Source of the DNA: Planctomycetota bacterium
Lineage (GTDB): Bacteria; Planctomycetota; UBA1135; GCA-002748355
Assembly: GCA_002748355.1 (NCBI GenBank)
Contig: PDSF01000027.1
Coordinates: 242,535 to 306,534, forward strand
Length of the DNA: 64,000 nucleotides
Direction: 5' to 3'
Below are positions 26,052-35,175 of this stretch, in pieces. Below the pieces are notes generated by a model. The model did not search any database. It had not been told where the DNA came from and was given only the letters and a program-made list of their open reading frames with translations. The translations under genes were made by a program, and so were the position numbers. Each line of letters starts with the position of its first letter. The stretch's first letter is position 1.

Positions 26052-27650
26052 TCAGGCTACGACGCCAGCAACGCAGGCGGTCATCCAGCTAGCAAAGGCT
26101 CCGGCGAACATCGCCCGCACCGCGAGCTGCGAAAGGTCCTTGCGCCGCTCCGGGCACAGGGCAGCGATACCGCCGATCTGAATGCCGATCGAACCAAGGT
26201 TGGCAAAGCCGCAAAGCGCATAGGTCGAAATGAGGATGGAGCGTTTGGAGATTCCTCCAGCCTGCCCGGTCAGGGCCTGTAGCGCATCCAAACGTTCGAG
26301 GCCGAGCGCCTTGAGCTGCGGCGCGATCTGCGCCCCCAGCTCCGCCGGCTGCGCCGCCAACCACTCGGCGTAGTCCTTAGCGCCACTGAAGTCCAAGCCG
26401 CTCAGCTTTGGCATCAGGGCCTGGAGTTGCGAAAGATCGCTCAGCGAATCGATCCCCCCGGCCGCGAGGGCCTTATGGAAAGCATCGACGCTGGCGAAGC
26501 TCTCCGGAGCCGGCAAGGCCTTCAGGCTCGTCACCGAGCCAACATCGATATTCGCCAGGCTCATACCCAGATCGCGCAAGCCGTCGATTTCGATGAAGCC
26601 ACGCAGGTTGTCGTAGGCGATAAGCTCCGTGACCGCGACCTTGGTACCCAGGAGCTGCCCGACCTCGGGCACATCGCCCATCGGCACGCCTAGCAACACG
26701 GCAAAGGGCGAAAAGGCCCAGCCGAGGATCTTGCGCAGGGTGAGCCCGTCTTCGCCGATCGCTTGGTAGTAGGCATCACCGCCCACGACAGCATCGACAC
26801 CACTGAGCAGCCAGTCGACAACCGCCACCAGACCGAGGAAGGCAATCAGCATGGCACCGACATTGACCGCGAGCTTGAGACCATCGACAGTGCCGTTCGC
26901 CGCCGCTTCGACGACGTTGGACGAGGTCTTGGGCAAATCCATCGGCACAGTGCCGAAGGTCTCACTGGTCTCGGTCTCAGGCACCATGACCTTGGCGACG
27001 ACCAGCGCCGCCGGCGCGCTCATCACGCTCGCGACGATTAAGTGCCCGGCATCGACGCCAAAGAGCACGTAGAGGGCAAAGACCCCGCCGGCAATGGTCG
27101 CGAAACCGCCGGTCATCACCGCCATCAGCTCGCTGCGCGTCATCCGCGGCAAGAAGGGCTTGATCAAGAACGGCGCCTCCGTCTGACCGACGAAGATGTT
27201 GGATGCGACCGCCAGCGTCTCCGAACCCGAAGTCCCCATCACCCGCACGATCAGATGGGCAATGAGGCGCACGATGTGCTGCATGATCCCAAGGTGCCAA
27301 AGCACCGAAATCACCGCCGAAAAGAAGATGATGGTCGGCAGCACCGCGAAGGCGAAGACGAAGCCCTTGTTCGCTCCAAAGACCTGCCCCACCTGATCGG
27401 GCTGGGCAAAAACACCGAAGACGAACTCGGCGCCGCCTTTGCTAAGGGCAAGGAAGTCCTTCACCCCATAACTGAGGCTGCACAGCGCCGCATTACCGGC
27501 ATCCCAGTAGAGCACCAGCAGCCCCAGGGAGACCTGGAGCAGCAGCCCGACAAAAACGGTGCGCCAGCGGATGGCCCGGCGATTGGTCGAAAAGAGCCAA
27601 GCGATGCCAATAAAGGCAAAGAGACCGACGAGGGAGATCAGGCGTTCCAA
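26052..27650 (-). CDS. Concentrative nucleoside transporter (CNT/NupC family) with large loop insertion
   Basis: CNT proteins import nucleosides with sodium or protons. The 532-residue protein has the N-terminal pattern IAWLFSTNRRAIRW, the conserved GQTEAPFLIKP, MTGGFATIAGGVFALYV, NGTVDGLKLAVNVGAMLIAF, GTKVAVTELIAYDNL and STYALCGFANLGSIGIQIGG. Bacterial members are about 400-420 residues; the excess lies at about residues 351-467, a hydrophilic segment between two core motifs that normally are about ten residues apart. The start is TTG at 27650, because a stop codon lies just upstream in frame. It is flanked by a nucleoside phosphorylase on each side, so both purine and pyrimidine nucleosides could be imported. 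Confidence 0.93.
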   Translation of the reverse strand: MERLISLVGLFAFIGIAWLFSTNRRAIRWRTVFVGLLLQVSLGLLVLYWDAGNAALCSLSYGVKDFLALSKGGAEFVFGVFAQPDQVGQVFGANKGFVFAFAVLPTIIFFSAVISVLWHLGIMQHIVRLIAHLIVRVMGTSGSETLAVASNIFVGQTEAPFLIKPFLPRMTRSELMAVMTGGFATIAGGVFALYVLFGVDAGHLIVASVMSAPAALVVAKVMVPETETSETFGTVPMDLPKTSSNVVEAAANGTVDGLKLAVNVGAMLIAFLGLVAVVDWLLSGVDAVVGGDAYYQAIGEDGLTLRKILGWAFSPFAVLLGVPMGDVPEVGQLLGTKVAVTELIAYDNLRGFIEIDGLRDLGMSLANIDVGSVTSLKALPAPESFASVDAFHKALAAGGIDSLSDLSQLQALMPKLSGLDFSGAKDYAEWLAAQPAELGAQIAPQLKALGLERLDALQALTGQAGGISKRSILISTYALCGFANLGSIGIQIGGIAALCPERRKDLSQLAVRAMFAGAFASWMTACVAGVVA

Positions 27651-27671
27651 AGCTGCATCCAGTTAGCGAAA

Positions 27672-27706
27672 GGTCGTAGGAGAGCGGAGGGTCGTAGGAG
27701 AGCGGA
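27672..27706. repeat. 17-base tandem direct repeat, period 18
   Basis: GGTCGTAGGAGAGCGGA occurs at 27672-27688 and 27690-27706, between the stop of the pyrimidine phosphorylase gene and the start of the transporter gene. It resembles other short tandem duplications in gaps of this window and may be a replication-slippage product. Confidence 0.7.
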
Positions 27707-27717
27707 GCGGCGCTGCC

Positions 27718-29040
27718 TCAAACGCTGGGGAGGATTCGCTCAAGAACGAGAGGACGGGGGGCCGGGCTCTCATCGCCCAGACGAATGGTAGCGGGCAGCT
27801 CGGCGCAGGCACGCTCGAGATCCTTGGCACGGCGCGCGTGCACCCGGAACAGCGGCTGCCCAGCCAGCACCTTGTCGCCATGAGCCACCAGGCATTCGAT
27901 GCCCACCGCAGGGTCGATGTCCTCCCCCTTATTCTTGCGGCCAGCACCCAGTTCCAAGGCGACCCAGGCGATCGCCAAGGGGTCCTGATCGATCACATAG
28001 GCCTCAGCAGTGCTGGTGACCTCAGCCTGCTCGGGGGCCTGTGGCAGATGCTGCTCAGGGTCATCCACCACCCGGAGATCCCCACCCTGGGCCTCGACCA
28101 TCTGCCGGAATCGCGCCAAGGCCGAGCCGTCGGCCAGCGCTGCTTCGAGTCGCAGCCGCGCCGCTTCGCGGCTGTCGCAGACCTGGCCAAAGCAGAGCAT
28201 TTCCGCGCCGAGCTGGAGGGAAATCTCACGCAGATCCGCTGGGCCTTGACCCTGCAAGCACTCGAGGCTCTCGCGCACTTCGAGGGCGTTGCCCACCGCC
28301 GAGCCAAGCACTTGGTCCATGTCGGTAATCAGGGCACAGCACTCGCAGCCCAGCCGCGTCGCCGTCTCGACCAGAAAACGCGCCAGCTCACGCGCCGGAG
28401 CCAGCTCTTTCATGAATGCCCCGCGCCCACACTTGACGTCGAGCACCAGCCCATCGATGCCCTCGGCGAGCTTCTTGGCCAGGATGGACGAGGTGATCCA
28501 AGGGATGCACTCGACCGTTCCGGTGACATCCCGGGTCGCATACATTCGTGCATCCGCCGGAGCGAGTTCTTTGGTCGCCGCCGACATCACCAGACCGGTC
28601 TCGGAGAGGATCCGCTCATATTCCTGCGGCGACAGCAGCATGCGAAAACCAGGGATACTCTCGAGCTTGTCGACGGTGCCCCCGGTGTGTCCGAGGCCGC
28701 GCCCAGAGACCATGGGCACGGGCACCCCGCAGCTGGCGACGAGGGGCGCCAGCACCAGGCTGACCTTGTCCCCGACCCCGCCGGTGCTGTGCTTGTCGAC
28801 CTTGCGCCCGGGAACCGAGTCCAAGCGGTGCACGATGCCGGAATCCCGCATCGCCTCCGTCCAATACCCGGTCTCCTCGAAATCCGCCCCGCGCAAGAAC
28901 ATCGCCATGAGGAGGGCTCCGAGCTGAGCATCCTCCAGACTCTGATCCACGACACCCGAAACGAGATCTTGGATCTCATCTCGGGTCAACGCCAAGCCAT
29001 CACGCTTCTTTGCAATCAGCCGGGCTGGAATCTCCCTCAT
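27718..29040 (-). CDS. deoA: Thymidine/pyrimidine-nucleoside phosphorylase
   Basis: This enzyme cleaves thymidine or other pyrimidine nucleosides with phosphate. The protein of about 440 residues has the family glycine-rich signature GRGLGHTGGTVDKLESIPG, the phosphate site KHSTGGVGDKVSL, and AGRKNKGEDIDPAVG near the C-terminal domain. The length fits DeoA and the closely related Pdp; the two cannot be told apart by eye. ATG at 29040 has GGAGGAGG upstream and lies inside the end of cdd, so translation is coupled. It is the third gene of the salvage operon. Confidence 0.92.
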   Translation of the reverse strand: MREIPARLIAKKRDGLALTRDEIQDLVSGVVDQSLEDAQLGALLMAMFLRGADFEETGYWTEAMRDSGIVHRLDSVPGRKVDKHSTGGVGDKVSLVLAPLVASCGVPVPMVSGRGLGHTGGTVDKLESIPGFRMLLSPQEYERILSETGLVMSAATKELAPADARMYATRDVTGTVECIPWITSSILAKKLAEGIDGLVLDVKCGRGAFMKELAPARELARFLVETATRLGCECCALITDMDQVLGSAVGNALEVRESLECLQGQGPADLREISLQLGAEMLCFGQVCDSREAARLRLEAALADGSALARFRQMVEAQGGDLRVVDDPEQHLPQAPEQAEVTSTAEAYVIDQDPLAIAWVALELGAGRKNKGEDIDPAVGIECLVAHGDKVLAGQPLFRVHARRAKDLERACAELPATIRLGDESPAPRPLVLERILPSV

Positions 29041-29473
29041 CGGGGCCTCCTCCATCGAGCGAGCCCGGTCCAAAGCTCTCGGGCAAGAGTTCGTCGAGTG
29101 TCGCGACCTGGACCTCGTCGCCGTTACAGCCCATCAGGATCCGCAAGTTCGGCGCAAACTCACGCAAGAACTGACGACAAGCCCCGCAGGGTGGCGTCGG
29201 CGACTCAGTCGCCGTGTAAATCGCCAGCAGGAAGAAAAAGCGCGAGCCTTGGACGACGGCCCGCATCGCCGCACCTCGCTCGGCGCAGAGCGTGAGTCCG
29301 AAGCTGGCATTCTCGACGTTGCAGCCGGTGATGATCTCATCCTGCTCCGTCACCAGCGCCGCCCCCACCTGGAACTGTGAGTAGGGCGCGTAGGCTTTGC
29401 TGGCGGCATCCCGTGCTGCTGCGATCGCCGCTCGTTCGGAGGGACTCAGTTCGCTTCGTGGGATGCTATGCAC
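29000..29473 (-). CDS. cdd: Cytidine deaminase
   Basis: Cytidine deaminase converts cytidine and deoxycytidine to uridine and deoxyuridine. The 157-residue protein has the zinc-site motifs NVENASFGLTLCAER (catalytic glutamate after the first cysteine) and PPCGACRQFLREF (second and third cysteines), plus YAPYSQFQVGAAL. It is of the small tetrameric class, with about 25 extra acidic residues at the C-terminus. It lies between hpt and the pyrimidine phosphorylase gene, matching a route cytidine to uridine to uracil. Confidence 0.96.
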   Translation of the reverse strand: MHSIPRSELSPSERAAIAAARDAASKAYAPYSQFQVGAALVTEQDEIITGCNVENASFGLTLCAERGAAMRAVVQGSRFFFLLAIYTATESPTPPCGACRQFLREFAPNLRILMGCNGDEVQVATLDELLPESFGPGSLDGGGPDEGDSSPADCKEA

Positions 29474-29490
29474 GGCTCCCTCCTCTCCGC

Positions 29491-30042
29491 TCAGGCACTC
29501 CGAGACGCGCGCTCGATCGATTCGTCATAGACGGCGATGTAAGGCAGCTCGCGGAAGCGACCAGCGACATCCATGCCGAAGCCGATCACAAACTCATCGG
29601 GGATCTCAAAGCCAACCCCCTCCAGCTCGACTTCGACGACACGGCGGCTCGGCTTGCTCAGCAGGGTGTGGACCTCGACGCTCTGGGCACCGCGTTCCAG
29701 GAAGCGCTCGCGCAACCAGTGCACCGTCCTCCCGGTGTCGACTATGTCCTCGAGGATGGCGATGCGCTGCCCCTCAGGCGAAGACGACAGATCCTTGACC
29801 AGCTCGATCCGGCCAGAACTGACCGTACCCGCACCATAGCTACTGACCCGAACTGTGTCGTACTCACCAGCTGGCCGACCAAGGTTTCGACAGAGAGCAT
29901 CGGCAAAGTGCCGGGCCCCATGCAGCACCGCGACCCAGCGTAGCTCCGGATCGCCGCGTAGGGCTTCCGCCATCTCGGCGATGCGCTTTCGAACACGGGC
30001 CTCATCAACCAGGATCGGGAAATCGGGGACGGGCACTGTCAT
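29491..30042 (-). CDS. hpt: Hypoxanthine(-guanine) phosphoribosyltransferase
   Basis: This enzyme joins hypoxanthine or guanine with PRPP to give IMP or GMP. The 183-residue protein has the PRPP loop ILEDIVDTGRT, the region VAVLHGARHFADALC, the flexible-loop serine-tyrosine in RVSSYG, and PDEFVIGFGMD near the C-terminus. ATG at 30042 has AGGAG upstream; the longer frame to 30177 covers the intergenic region. It is the first gene of the salvage operon and divergent from the uracil phosphoribosyltransferase gene, so the 90-base gap between them likely holds both promoters. Confidence 0.93.
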   Translation of the reverse strand: MTVPVPDFPILVDEARVRKRIAEMAEALRGDPELRWVAVLHGARHFADALCRNLGRPAGEYDTVRVSSYGAGTVSSGRIELVKDLSSSPEGQRIAILEDIVDTGRTVHWLRERFLERGAQSVEVHTLLSKPSRRVVEVELEGVGFEIPDEFVIGFGMDVAGRFRELPYIAVYDESIERASRSA

Positions 30043-30132
30043 CGGGGCTCCTGACGGGAAAAAGCGGGCACCTATTTCAGGCATAGGGCAGCATGCTTGC
30101 AAGCCACTAGCGCACCTGCTCCGATTCCCGGC

Positions 30133-30915
30133 ATGCTGAACCGCGAACTTGAGCACGCCTATGGCGACTGGGTCCACTTCCTCCAGGACTCGTATATGTG
30201 CACGCTTCTGGCGCGACTAGGGCATCCAGAGACCGCGATGCGTGATCTTCGCCCCCTCCTGCGCCGGATCTACGAACGACTGCTCGGAGCCATGCTTGCC
30301 AGCGAGTTCCCGGCAAAGAGCGAACGTTGGCCCACCCGCATGGCCGATTTGGACCCATGTGGTCACTACGAAGGGCCGGTTCTCGATCAGGACACCCGCG
30401 TCGCCATCGCCTGCATCGTTCGCGCTGGCACCCTCCCGGCAGAAATCTGCTACGACTCCCTGCTGCAGGCCCTCCCCGAGACCAACGTTCGCCTGGACTA
30501 CCTATCGATGAGCCGGCGAACCGACGCCAAAGGGCAGGTCATCGGCACCGATACCAGCGGCAGCAAGATCGGCGGCGATATCAGCGACGGGATCCTGCTA
30601 ATCCCCGACCCCATGGGAGCAACCGGCGGCACCATCGCCCGAACCCTGGAGATCTACGAGGAGCGCGGGCTCGGCCCTTGGCGCCGGGCCATCGCCATGC
30701 CGATGATCGCGACCCCCGAATATGTCCGGCGCCTGCACCCCTACCGGGACAAGCTCAGCATCTGGGCCGGCCGACTCGATCGAGGCCGGTCGCGACCGGA
30801 GGTGCTGGCGAAACTGCCCGGAAGCGACGACTCAGAGAGTGGGCTCAACGATAAGCAATACATCGTCCCCGGAGCCGGTGGAGTCGGCGAGCTGCTGAGC
30901 AACTCCTGGGTCTGA
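30133..30915 (+). CDS. upp: Uracil phosphoribosyltransferase family protein
   Basis: This enzyme is predicted to make UMP from uracil and PRPP. The 260-residue protein has ACIVRAGTLPAE, DYLSMSRRTDAKGQ, the PRPP loop LIPDPMGATGGTI (commonly DPMLATGG), and a C-terminal uracil-site region YIVPGAGGVGE. The protein is about 50 residues longer than E. coli Upp, with an N-terminal extension and an insert near residues 215-240. The uracil-site and PRPP motifs favour true Upp activity over a regulatory PyrR role. It completes pyrimidine salvage with the divergent operon. Confidence 0.85.
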   Translation: MLNRELEHAYGDWVHFLQDSYMCTLLARLGHPETAMRDLRPLLRRIYERLLGAMLASEFPAKSERWPTRMADLDPCGHYEGPVLDQDTRVAIACIVRAGTLPAEICYDSLLQALPETNVRLDYLSMSRRTDAKGQVIGTDTSGSKIGGDISDGILLIPDPMGATGGTIARTLEIYEERGLGPWRRAIAMPMIATPEYVRRLHPYRDKLSIWAGRLDRGRSRPEVLAKLPGSDDSESGLNDKQYIVPGAGGVGELLSNSWV

Positions 30916-30940
30916 GGAAGGGCAACGGGGATCCGGCGGC

Positions 30941-32872
30941 TCAGTCGCCAGCTGTGAGAGCCCGGCAAAGGCTCTCGGCAAGCTGCCCCTCGCCGTAAAC
31001 CCAGCAGCGCCGAGCCTCGATACCGGGCGTCTCGAGGAGCTGCTGCCGCTGCCGATCATCCTCGACAAAGAACATCGAGGCTCCGCGCATCCTTCGTTGC
31101 TCATTGGCCTCGGCCAAGAGGCCCTTCCGCCGCGGCGAGCCCCCCCCTTGGTCAACGAGCAAGACCCTGAGGCCGGGCAAGAGTTGCGCCGTATCCAGCG
31201 CCAGCTCTCCGGCTCGGCCACCGAGGGCAATCAGCACCGTGCCCGGACAGCTGGAGCGCAAGGCCGCCAAGAGGCTGCGCGGCCCCAAACCGAGTTCCTC
31301 GAAGCCTTGGGCTGCCAAAGAGTTCTCCGCCAGCATATCCAGGACCTGAGCAGTGCGTTCATCGCCCTTCTCGCTGAGCACGACGTGGAGCTTCGGGGCC
31401 TCTGGGTCGCCGTGCGAGCGCAGGCGCCAGAGCCGCCGCTGCAGCTCGCTGCGCACCTGCAGCAAGCGATCGAAGGCCGTGACCCAAGCAGCCCTCTCGG
31501 GCAGAGCGAGCCAAGCAAGACTGCGTCCGGTCAAACGCGACATGAACAAGACAAGGAGCAGGGAGTAGCTCAGGTTGGCCAGAGTCGATCCCAAGGCGAC
31601 TCCAAATATGCCCAGCTGCCATACGTGCAAGAAGAGCAGGGAGTAGCCGATCTTCAGTACGCAGCCCAGTAGCTGCATAGCAGTGTCCCAGGCCGGCTTG
31701 GCGAGTGTCCCTTGGAGGAAGCTCTCGTAACAACCGACCCCAGCCCGGACCAAGGCGCCAGGTATGAGCACGAAGTAGATCGCTACCGCCCCGAGAAAGT
31801 CCACGCCATAGAGCACACGCACGAAGGGCCAGGCACCCAGCCCGATCAAAACGCTGCCCAGAGTGGCCGCCACCGCGGAGAGTTGATTGACCTGGCGAGT
31901 CATCGCCAGCCCGCCTTCGGCATCGGCGCCAGTAATCCCCCGATAACTCGCCACGCCAAGAGCCCGCGGGAAGAACCAGGACATCTCCATTAACGCATAA
32001 GCGACCGAATAGGGCCCGAGTTCGGCATTACCGAGACTCGCACCGACGATCAGCAAATCCACCCGTATGAACAGAAATCGCCCGATTTCACCAATCCACA
32101 GAGGAACGCCAAAGCGGAGGGTGCTGAGCGCCAGCCCCCAGTCCAAAATAGGCTTCTCGTGCAGCAGCGACAGCAGCCAGCGCAGTGCCATGATCGCCTG
32201 CAGCAGGTTGGCAAGGATCAGCACCCACACCGCGCGAACCAGGGTCAGCTCCCCCATCGTCGCCAGCAGCCCCAGGAAGAGCACGCTCCCCAGCGAGGCC
32301 ACGATCGCGGTGGTATTCATCCAGCTGATCTTGGCGATCCCCTGCAAGAGCCCGCGCAAAACATGGGCAAGCCCGCCGGCACAGGTCAACAAACCCAAGA
32401 GCAGGATCGGCGTGTGCCCAGAATAGGAAGCCAGGCGACCCTCTAGAGGGCCGCTACCCTCTCCGGCTACAGAGAGCATGTTCTCAAGCCAGGGGGCGCC
32501 CACGGCGAGGATGCTCACAGTTACAAGAACGGCAAGCACCATGCCCATCAAGAAGAGCAGAGGGAAAGTCCCCGCCGCTGCCGCGAGGCTGCATCGCTCC
32601 TTCCCCAGCACGATGTGCGAAGCCCGCACCAAACCCAGGCCGCCAAACTGCAGGAGCATCTGAAACAGGGTCCGAATTGCCGTCAGCGCTCCCTTCCCCA
32701 CAGGCCCAAGGGCTTGGCTGACAATCGCCCCCACAAAGGTCCCGCAGACAAGGGTCACCGACTGGGCCACGGCAGTAGACACCGCCCCTTGCCGAATGCT
32801 ATCGCCCTCGGGTAGCGCCGACTCAGTCCCAGCCGAGGCTTTGGCCTCTTTGCTTTCTTGGGCTGAGTTCAT
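30941..32872 (-). CDS. Wzx-like polysaccharide flippase fused to a C-terminal Rossmann-like domain
   Basis: The first 470 or so residues carry about twelve to fourteen hydrophobic segments and resemble the MATE/Wzx superfamily, which moves lipid-linked oligosaccharides across the membrane (for example QSVTLVCGTFVGAIVSQALG at the start). The last 150 residues, beginning near KLHVVLSEKGD, are soluble and alternate strands and helices (GTVLIALGGRAGELAL, GLRVLLVDQGGG), resembling half of a GT-B glycosyltransferase fold without a sugar-donor site. ATG at 32872 overlaps the stop of the GT2 gene as ATGA. It is the last gene of the minus arm of the polysaccharide locus. Confidence 0.82.
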   Translation of the reverse strand: MNSAQESKEAKASAGTESALPEGDSIRQGAVSTAVAQSVTLVCGTFVGAIVSQALGPVGKGALTAIRTLFQMLLQFGGLGLVRASHIVLGKERCSLAAAAGTFPLLFLMGMVLAVLVTVSILAVGAPWLENMLSVAGEGSGPLEGRLASYSGHTPILLLGLLTCAGGLAHVLRGLLQGIAKISWMNTTAIVASLGSVLFLGLLATMGELTLVRAVWVLILANLLQAIMALRWLLSLLHEKPILDWGLALSTLRFGVPLWIGEIGRFLFIRVDLLIVGASLGNAELGPYSVAYALMEMSWFFPRALGVASYRGITGADAEGGLAMTRQVNQLSAVAATLGSVLIGLGAWPFVRVLYGVDFLGAVAIYFVLIPGALVRAGVGCYESFLQGTLAKPAWDTAMQLLGCVLKIGYSLLFLHVWQLGIFGVALGSTLANLSYSLLLVLFMSRLTGRSLAWLALPERAAWVTAFDRLLQVRSELQRRLWRLRSHGDPEAPKLHVVLSEKGDERTAQVLDMLAENSLAAQGFEELGLGPRSLLAALRSSCPGTVLIALGGRAGELALDTAQLLPGLRVLLVDQGGGSPRRKGLLAEANEQRRMRGASMFFVEDDRQRQQLLETPGIEARRCWVYGEGQLAESLCRALTAGD

Positions 32873-33822
32873 CGGCAACTGCTAGCGAAGGCATCAACGA
32901 TTCCACTCGCATAGAGGGAAACGCGAGCCCGCGCCTCCTTTCCCCAGGAACCGGGAAGCAGAGAGCGAATGATCCAAGCCGGCAGCCGCAGAAGCAGGAA
33001 CAGCGCATTGAGGACTCGAGCGCATGCCGCCGCCCAAACCCCATGGTGCTTGCGGAAGAAGCGCACGCGGCTGCGGCGAAACTGCAGGAAGTTCCGTCGT
33101 CGGGCCAGTCGAGCCGAAACGCCGCCAAAATGCACGAAGCTGGCACCTGGGAAGTAGCCCACCGAAACGCCTGCCGCCCGTGCCCTTCGACACAAATCCG
33201 TCTCTTCGAAGTACATGAAATATCCCTCGTCGAGACCGCCGATCCGGTCAATGAGCGAGCGCCGTAGCAAGAAGACACAGCCGCTGACGGCATCTACCTC
33301 ATGCGGCTCAGAGAAAACCTGGCCACCATATCGCTCGCCATCAAAGAGGCGGGTGCGCGGGAAGAGCTTGTACAGATAACACGAAGTACAAAAGAGCTGC
33401 CAAAGGCTGGGAAACCGCCAATAGCTCGATTGGAAGCTCCCATCGGCAAAAGACACTCGTGGGCCACATACTCCGAGACGGGGCTCCTGCTCGACATGAT
33501 GGGCGAGTGCCTCTAAGGCTTCTGGCTCGAAGCTCACGTCGGTGTTGAGCAGGACTATGAGTTCCTCCTGCGCCGCTTCGAAACCGAGATTAACCCCGCC
33601 CGCAAAGCCGAGGTTACGATCTTGCGCGAGAAGGAGCACGTCTTCGAACTCCTCAGCAACCGCTGCGGCGCTGCCATCTTCACTGGCATTATCAACGACG
33701 ATGACCTGCATGCGCCTCGAGCTGGATTCCCGGCATCGCGCGAGGCGGCCTAGCACATCGAGCAGCAGGCCTCTCGTGTTCCAGTTAACGATCACCACCG
33801 ATAGACCGAGCTGCTCGCTCAT
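32869..33822 (-). CDS. Family 2 glycosyltransferase
   Basis: This rhamnosyltransferase-like GT2 enzyme adds a sugar to the growing repeat unit. The 317-residue protein starts LSVVIVNWNTRGLLLDVL and has VVDNASEDGS, NLGFAGGVNLGF, LLNTDVSF (the metal-binding acidic pair region) and the acceptor-side motif YFEETDLCRRA. The C-terminal part has a hydrophobic stretch near LFLLLRLPAWI. ATG at 33822 overlaps the stop of the polymerase gene as ATGA; the longer frame runs through that gene and is rejected. Confidence 0.9.
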   Translation of the reverse strand: MSEQLGLSVVIVNWNTRGLLLDVLGRLARCRESSSRRMQVIVVDNASEDGSAAAVAEEFEDVLLLAQDRNLGFAGGVNLGFEAAQEELIVLLNTDVSFEPEALEALAHHVEQEPRLGVCGPRVSFADGSFQSSYWRFPSLWQLFCTSCYLYKLFPRTRLFDGERYGGQVFSEPHEVDAVSGCVFLLRRSLIDRIGGLDEGYFMYFEETDLCRRARAAGVSVGYFPGASFVHFGGVSARLARRRNFLQFRRSRVRFFRKHHGVWAAACARVLNALFLLLRLPAWIIRSLLPGSWGKEARARVSLYASGIVDAFASSCR

Positions 33823-35168
33823 GCCTGTTGCCCTCCGCTGGCGAGCCCCTGCTCCCAGCCAACACGCGATTCGCAGCCCGGCATCAGCCGCCGAAAAGCC
33901 TCGCTTTCGAGCCTCGCAGCTTCCAGCATCGATGCCGACATGGCAAAGAGCAGCAGCAGATAAGTGTGCATCTGCCCAAAAAGGGTGACGGTGATCAGGC
34001 CAAGCCCAAGTGCTGCCAGGGACACCCCCACGCCCCAAGAGAGCATCGCCAAATAGCGGCTCAGCGCGGTTTTTGCGCAGCGATACACGCGGTTGATCGC
34101 CACGACAAAACAGAAGAGAAAGCTCCCAACCGTCAGCAGGCCTCCGTGCAGCAAATAGAACAGGTAGTTGTTGGTGATATCGTTGTATTGTCCCATCGGC
34201 GGCTTGTGCCGACCGTGCCCCAATATCCAGTACCCCGGCATTTTCTCGTACACCGCTGCCGGCAGCTGTGTTCGATAGTAAGCGCTGTTGGCATCAGTCG
34301 CCGAATACGAGGCAACAACCCGCAGGAATCCGCGATTAGAAAAGACCTCCACATAGGCAATCAGCGAAATAGCAAGGAGCAGCAAGACCGGCCAAATCTT
34401 CCGCAGATTGAAGACGGCAAATCCTCCGCCTCCCATCAGGGCCACGAGAAAGGAACCTCCCGACAACGAAAAAAAGGCGCCCGCTGGCAAATGCAGCACC
34501 CGAACGAGGATCCTCCCAAAATCGTAGCCAAGCCCGGCGAGGTGCCCGATCGCGATCGGTAACTGGTAGGCGAACCAGAAGCCCAACATGATGTAGTGGG
34601 TCAGCCCGACATCAGCGCGAACCAGTCCGAGCCGCTGCATACCGGCGTGGTAGTTCCCGAACAGACCAGCGCTTTTTAGGGAGTCGAAGAGGTTCCACCC
34701 TGTGGTGCTCTGGATCATGGCCAGCAGCAAGACCAAATACGGTAGCTTCCACAGCGAGCTGAGCAGCTCCCGCAAGTCTTCGACGTTTTGAACAACTGCG
34801 CGGAAGATCAGGTACGGAACCAAGGTCTCGACGAGAACCCCAAGACCGAAGACGATTCCTTCCCCGATCGGCGGGCTCGGCACAACGGCGAGCAGATAGC
34901 AGAAGATCCAGGAGAAAACCGCAAAGTCCATCAGGTTCCAGCGCGGCCGGAAGATCCGCGCATCTCGATGCAATAGCGCAAAGAGCAGAACCAGGGTCGC
35001 CGCCCGCATCGCCGAGATCTTCACGCCAAGATCAGTAACAATGTAGTCGGGAAGGAAGGGCAGCAGCCAGAGGTAGTTACGCAAAGCCACCCGCGGCGAT
35101 TGGACAAAGAAAAGCAGCGGAGTGAGGGCAAAAGTAGCGAGGACGAGTACTAGGTTGAGTTGACTCAT
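33819..35168 (-). CDS. Wzy/O-antigen ligase-like polymerase
   Basis: The 449-residue protein has about eleven hydrophobic segments and a large hydrophilic loop in the second half (about residues 275-330) with GYWILGHGRHKPPMGQYND, placed like the long periplasmic loop of Wzy polymerases and O-antigen ligases. These proteins are poorly conserved, so the call rests on topology and on the neighbours (glycosyltransferases, flippase, chain-length regulator). It starts at ATG 35168, seven bases after the sugar transferase gene. Confidence 0.75.
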   Translation of the reverse strand: MSQLNLVLVLATFALTPLLFFVQSPRVALRNYLWLLPFLPDYIVTDLGVKISAMRAATLVLLFALLHRDARIFRPRWNLMDFAVFSWIFCYLLAVVPSPPIGEGIVFGLGVLVETLVPYLIFRAVVQNVEDLRELLSSLWKLPYLVLLLAMIQSTTGWNLFDSLKSAGLFGNYHAGMQRLGLVRADVGLTHYIMLGFWFAYQLPIAIGHLAGLGYDFGRILVRVLHLPAGAFFSLSGGSFLVALMGGGGFAVFNLRKIWPVLLLLAISLIAYVEVFSNRGFLRVVASYSATDANSAYYRTQLPAAVYEKMPGYWILGHGRHKPPMGQYNDITNNYLFYLLHGGLLTVGSFLFCFVVAINRVYRCAKTALSRYLAMLSWGVGVSLAALGLGLITVTLFGQMHTYLLLLFAMSASMLEAARLESEAFRRLMPGCESRVGWEQGLASGGQQA

Positions 35169-35175
35169 ACCCCTC

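Noticed and set aside
27042..29295. Long plus-strand frames opposite the transporter and pyrimidine phosphorylase genes
   Set aside because: They mirror conserved minus-strand genes and have His/Arg-rich, domain-free sequence.
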